From assembly GCF_020524765.1 (NCBI RefSeq), contig NZ_JAIVLR010000001.1:248001-312000 (forward strand): DNA of 64,000 nt. Reading direction: 5' to 3'. Each line of letters starts with the position of its first letter. The first letter of the stretch is position 1. The notes below the pieces were generated by a model. The model was not told where the DNA came from. It saw only the letters and a list, made by a program, of their open reading frames with translations, and ran no database searches. The translations under genes were made by a program, and so were the position numbers. Positions 62,907-64,000 of this stretch are shown here, piece by piece. This DNA comes from Qipengyuania gaetbuli (GTDB lineage Bacteria > Pseudomonadota > Alphaproteobacteria > Sphingomonadales > Sphingomonadaceae).

Positions 62907-64000
62907 ATGGGTATCCGCAAATTCCTGGCCGGCATGGCAATCGTCGTGATGGCGAGCAGTGCTTCGGCGCAGATGCAGCCCGTCCCCGATCGCCTGCCGG
63001 GCGAGGCGGAAGGTCCTTTCGAGACCCTCATCGTGTCCGGCGCGACCATGATCGAAGGGTCTGGCGCCCCGCCGATGGGTCCGGTCGATATCGTCATCGA
63101 GGGCAACCGCATCGCCGCGATCCACGGCGGCGGCGCCCCTGACGCGGTGAAGGCCGGTGCATCGCGCGTGCTCGATGCGCGCGGCATGACCGTCATGCCC
63201 GGCTTCGTCGACGTGCATGGCCACAATGGCGATCCGGGCAAGGCCGCCCAGCCGTCCTATGGCTATCGCCTGTGGCTCGCACACGGGGTCACCAGCGTGC
63301 GCGGCGTCTCGTTCTATTTCGGGCCCGGCCAGCCCGACCTGACCGATGCCCAGCGCAGCGCGGCGAACACCATCGTCGCGCCGCGGCTCTATCCCTACGC
63401 CGTGTTCGGCGACAAATGGGGCCGCCCCGCCCCAACCACTGAAGCCGGCGCGCGCGAATGGGTGCGCTGGGCCAAAGCGCAGGGGTTCTGGGGGATCAAG
63501 TTCTTCAACTCGCTGATGCCCGATGTCTTCGCCGCCGCACTGGACGAGGCGGAGAAGCATGGCATGGGCACGGTCGCCCACCTCGCCCAGCCGGGCGTGC
63601 AGCGCGTCAATGCGAAGAAGGCGGTTGAACTGGGCCTCGACGGTGTGACCCATTTCTACGGCCACTTCGAAAGCCTGCTGAGCGACAATGCGCTGGTCCG
63701 CTATCCCGAAGGCTACAACTATTTCGACGAGCAATCGCGCTTCGGCTGGGTCGCGCGGCTTGCCGACCAGGTGGTCAAGCCGGGCAGCGAGGAATGGGAC
63801 GAGTACATCGACTTCCTGGTCGAAAGCGGCGTGACGCTGAGCCCCACCTTCAACATCTATTCCGCCAGCCGCGATGTGATGGCGGCCAAGAACCGCGACT
63901 GGCACGCGCGCTATTCGCTGCCTTCGCTGATGGATTTCTACGCCCCCAGCGCGACCAATCACGGCAGCTATTACAAGGACTGGAGCACCGAGGACGAGGT
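62907..64000 (+). CDS. Secreted amidohydrolase, 3' end beyond the window
   Basis: From ATG 62907 (GGGGGACGAGA upstream) the frame stays open to the window edge, about 364 residues. A signal peptide (ends SSASAQ) is followed by TLIVSGATMIEGSG, the amidohydrolase N-terminal sandwich, and the metal motif PGFVDVHGHNGD (HxH). Later IKFFNSL (candidate bridging lysine) and VAHLAQPG, THFYGHFES histidines fit metal ligands. The substrate cannot be told; a peptidase or hydantoinase-like amide hydrolase is possible. Confidence 0.85.
   Translation, partial: MGIRKFLAGMAIVVMASSASAQMQPVPDRLPGEAEGPFETLIVSGATMIEGSGAPPMGPVDIVIEGNRIAAIHGGGAPDAVKAGASRVLDARGMTVMPGFVDVHGHNGDPGKAAQPSYGYRLWLAHGVTSVRGVSFYFGPGQPDLTDAQRSAANTIVAPRLYPYAVFGDKWGRPAPTTEAGAREWVRWAKAQGFWGIKFFNSLMPDVFAAALDEAEKHGMGTVAHLAQPGVQRVNAKKAVELGLDGVTHFYGHFESLLSDNALVRYPEGYNYFDEQSRFGWVARLADQVVKPGSEEWDEYIDFLVESGVTLSPTFNIYSASRDVMAAKNRDWHARYSLPSLMDFYAPSATNHGSYYKDWSTEDE

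Overview
The window looks like a chromosome segment of an alphaproteobacterium of the order Sphingomonadales, probably Erythrobacteraceae (Erythrobacter/Qipengyuania type). This is an inference from GC-rich core genes, the gene order (rpsB-tsf, pyrH-frr-uppS-cdsA-dxr-rseP-bamA-skp-fabZ, dnaX next to the SRP RNA, hup next to lon) and the absence of lpx genes beside fabZ, which fits a group known for glycosphingolipids instead of lipopolysaccharide. No rRNA and no 16S-level evidence is present.

Left core, 1-26040, mostly minus strand: a partial membrane protein, kup, the cytochrome c maturation run ccmC-D-E-F-G-H-I, an amino-acid dehydrogenase, tRNA-His, a 2OG-Fe(II) oxygenase, a GFA-family protein, a DksA/TraR-like protein, rpmE, an acyltransferase, then the envelope and translation run from fabZ to rpsB. 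Beyond rpsB lie a LexA-box-controlled small membrane protein, pssA-psd and a FabH-like ketosynthase.

Accessory island, 26111-45675, inserted at the 3' end of tRNA-Tyr (45660-45745, minus). The last 17 bases of the tRNA gene occur five times (26111, 29571, 33616, 35316, 45659), cutting the island into four tandem units. The unit next to the tRNA (35316-45659) is a complete-looking filamentous (inovirus) prophage: twin palindromic operators, XRE-type regulators, ssDNA-binding protein, a 47-residue leaderless-type major coat protein, pIII-like and pVI-like proteins, Zot/pI, several tiny genes, an HUH Rep and a tyrosine integrase. The other three units (3.5, 4.0 and 1.7 kb) have no integrase or phage gene. 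They share their attachment-site arms with the prophage and consist only of 16 single-ORF modules separated by a conserved spacer of about 85 bp. That spacer is bounded by two related 15-16 bp motifs and contains nested inverted repeats; it resembles an integron cassette array but lacks the canonical attC consensus and no integron integrase is present. Most module products are small membrane, lipoprotein or periplasmic proteins of unknown function. This array, with its likely mobilisation in trans by the phage integrase, is the best candidate for an undescribed system.

Right core, 45848-64000: rlmB, a lipoprotein, hup, lon, ybaB-dnaX, SRP RNA, a secreted protein, an NDUFS4-like protein, hrpB, a lipoprotein, a polyprenyl diphosphate synthase, chorismate mutase, an OmpR-type two-component system with a PepSY protein, a SIMPL-domain protein and the start of a secreted amidohydrolase.
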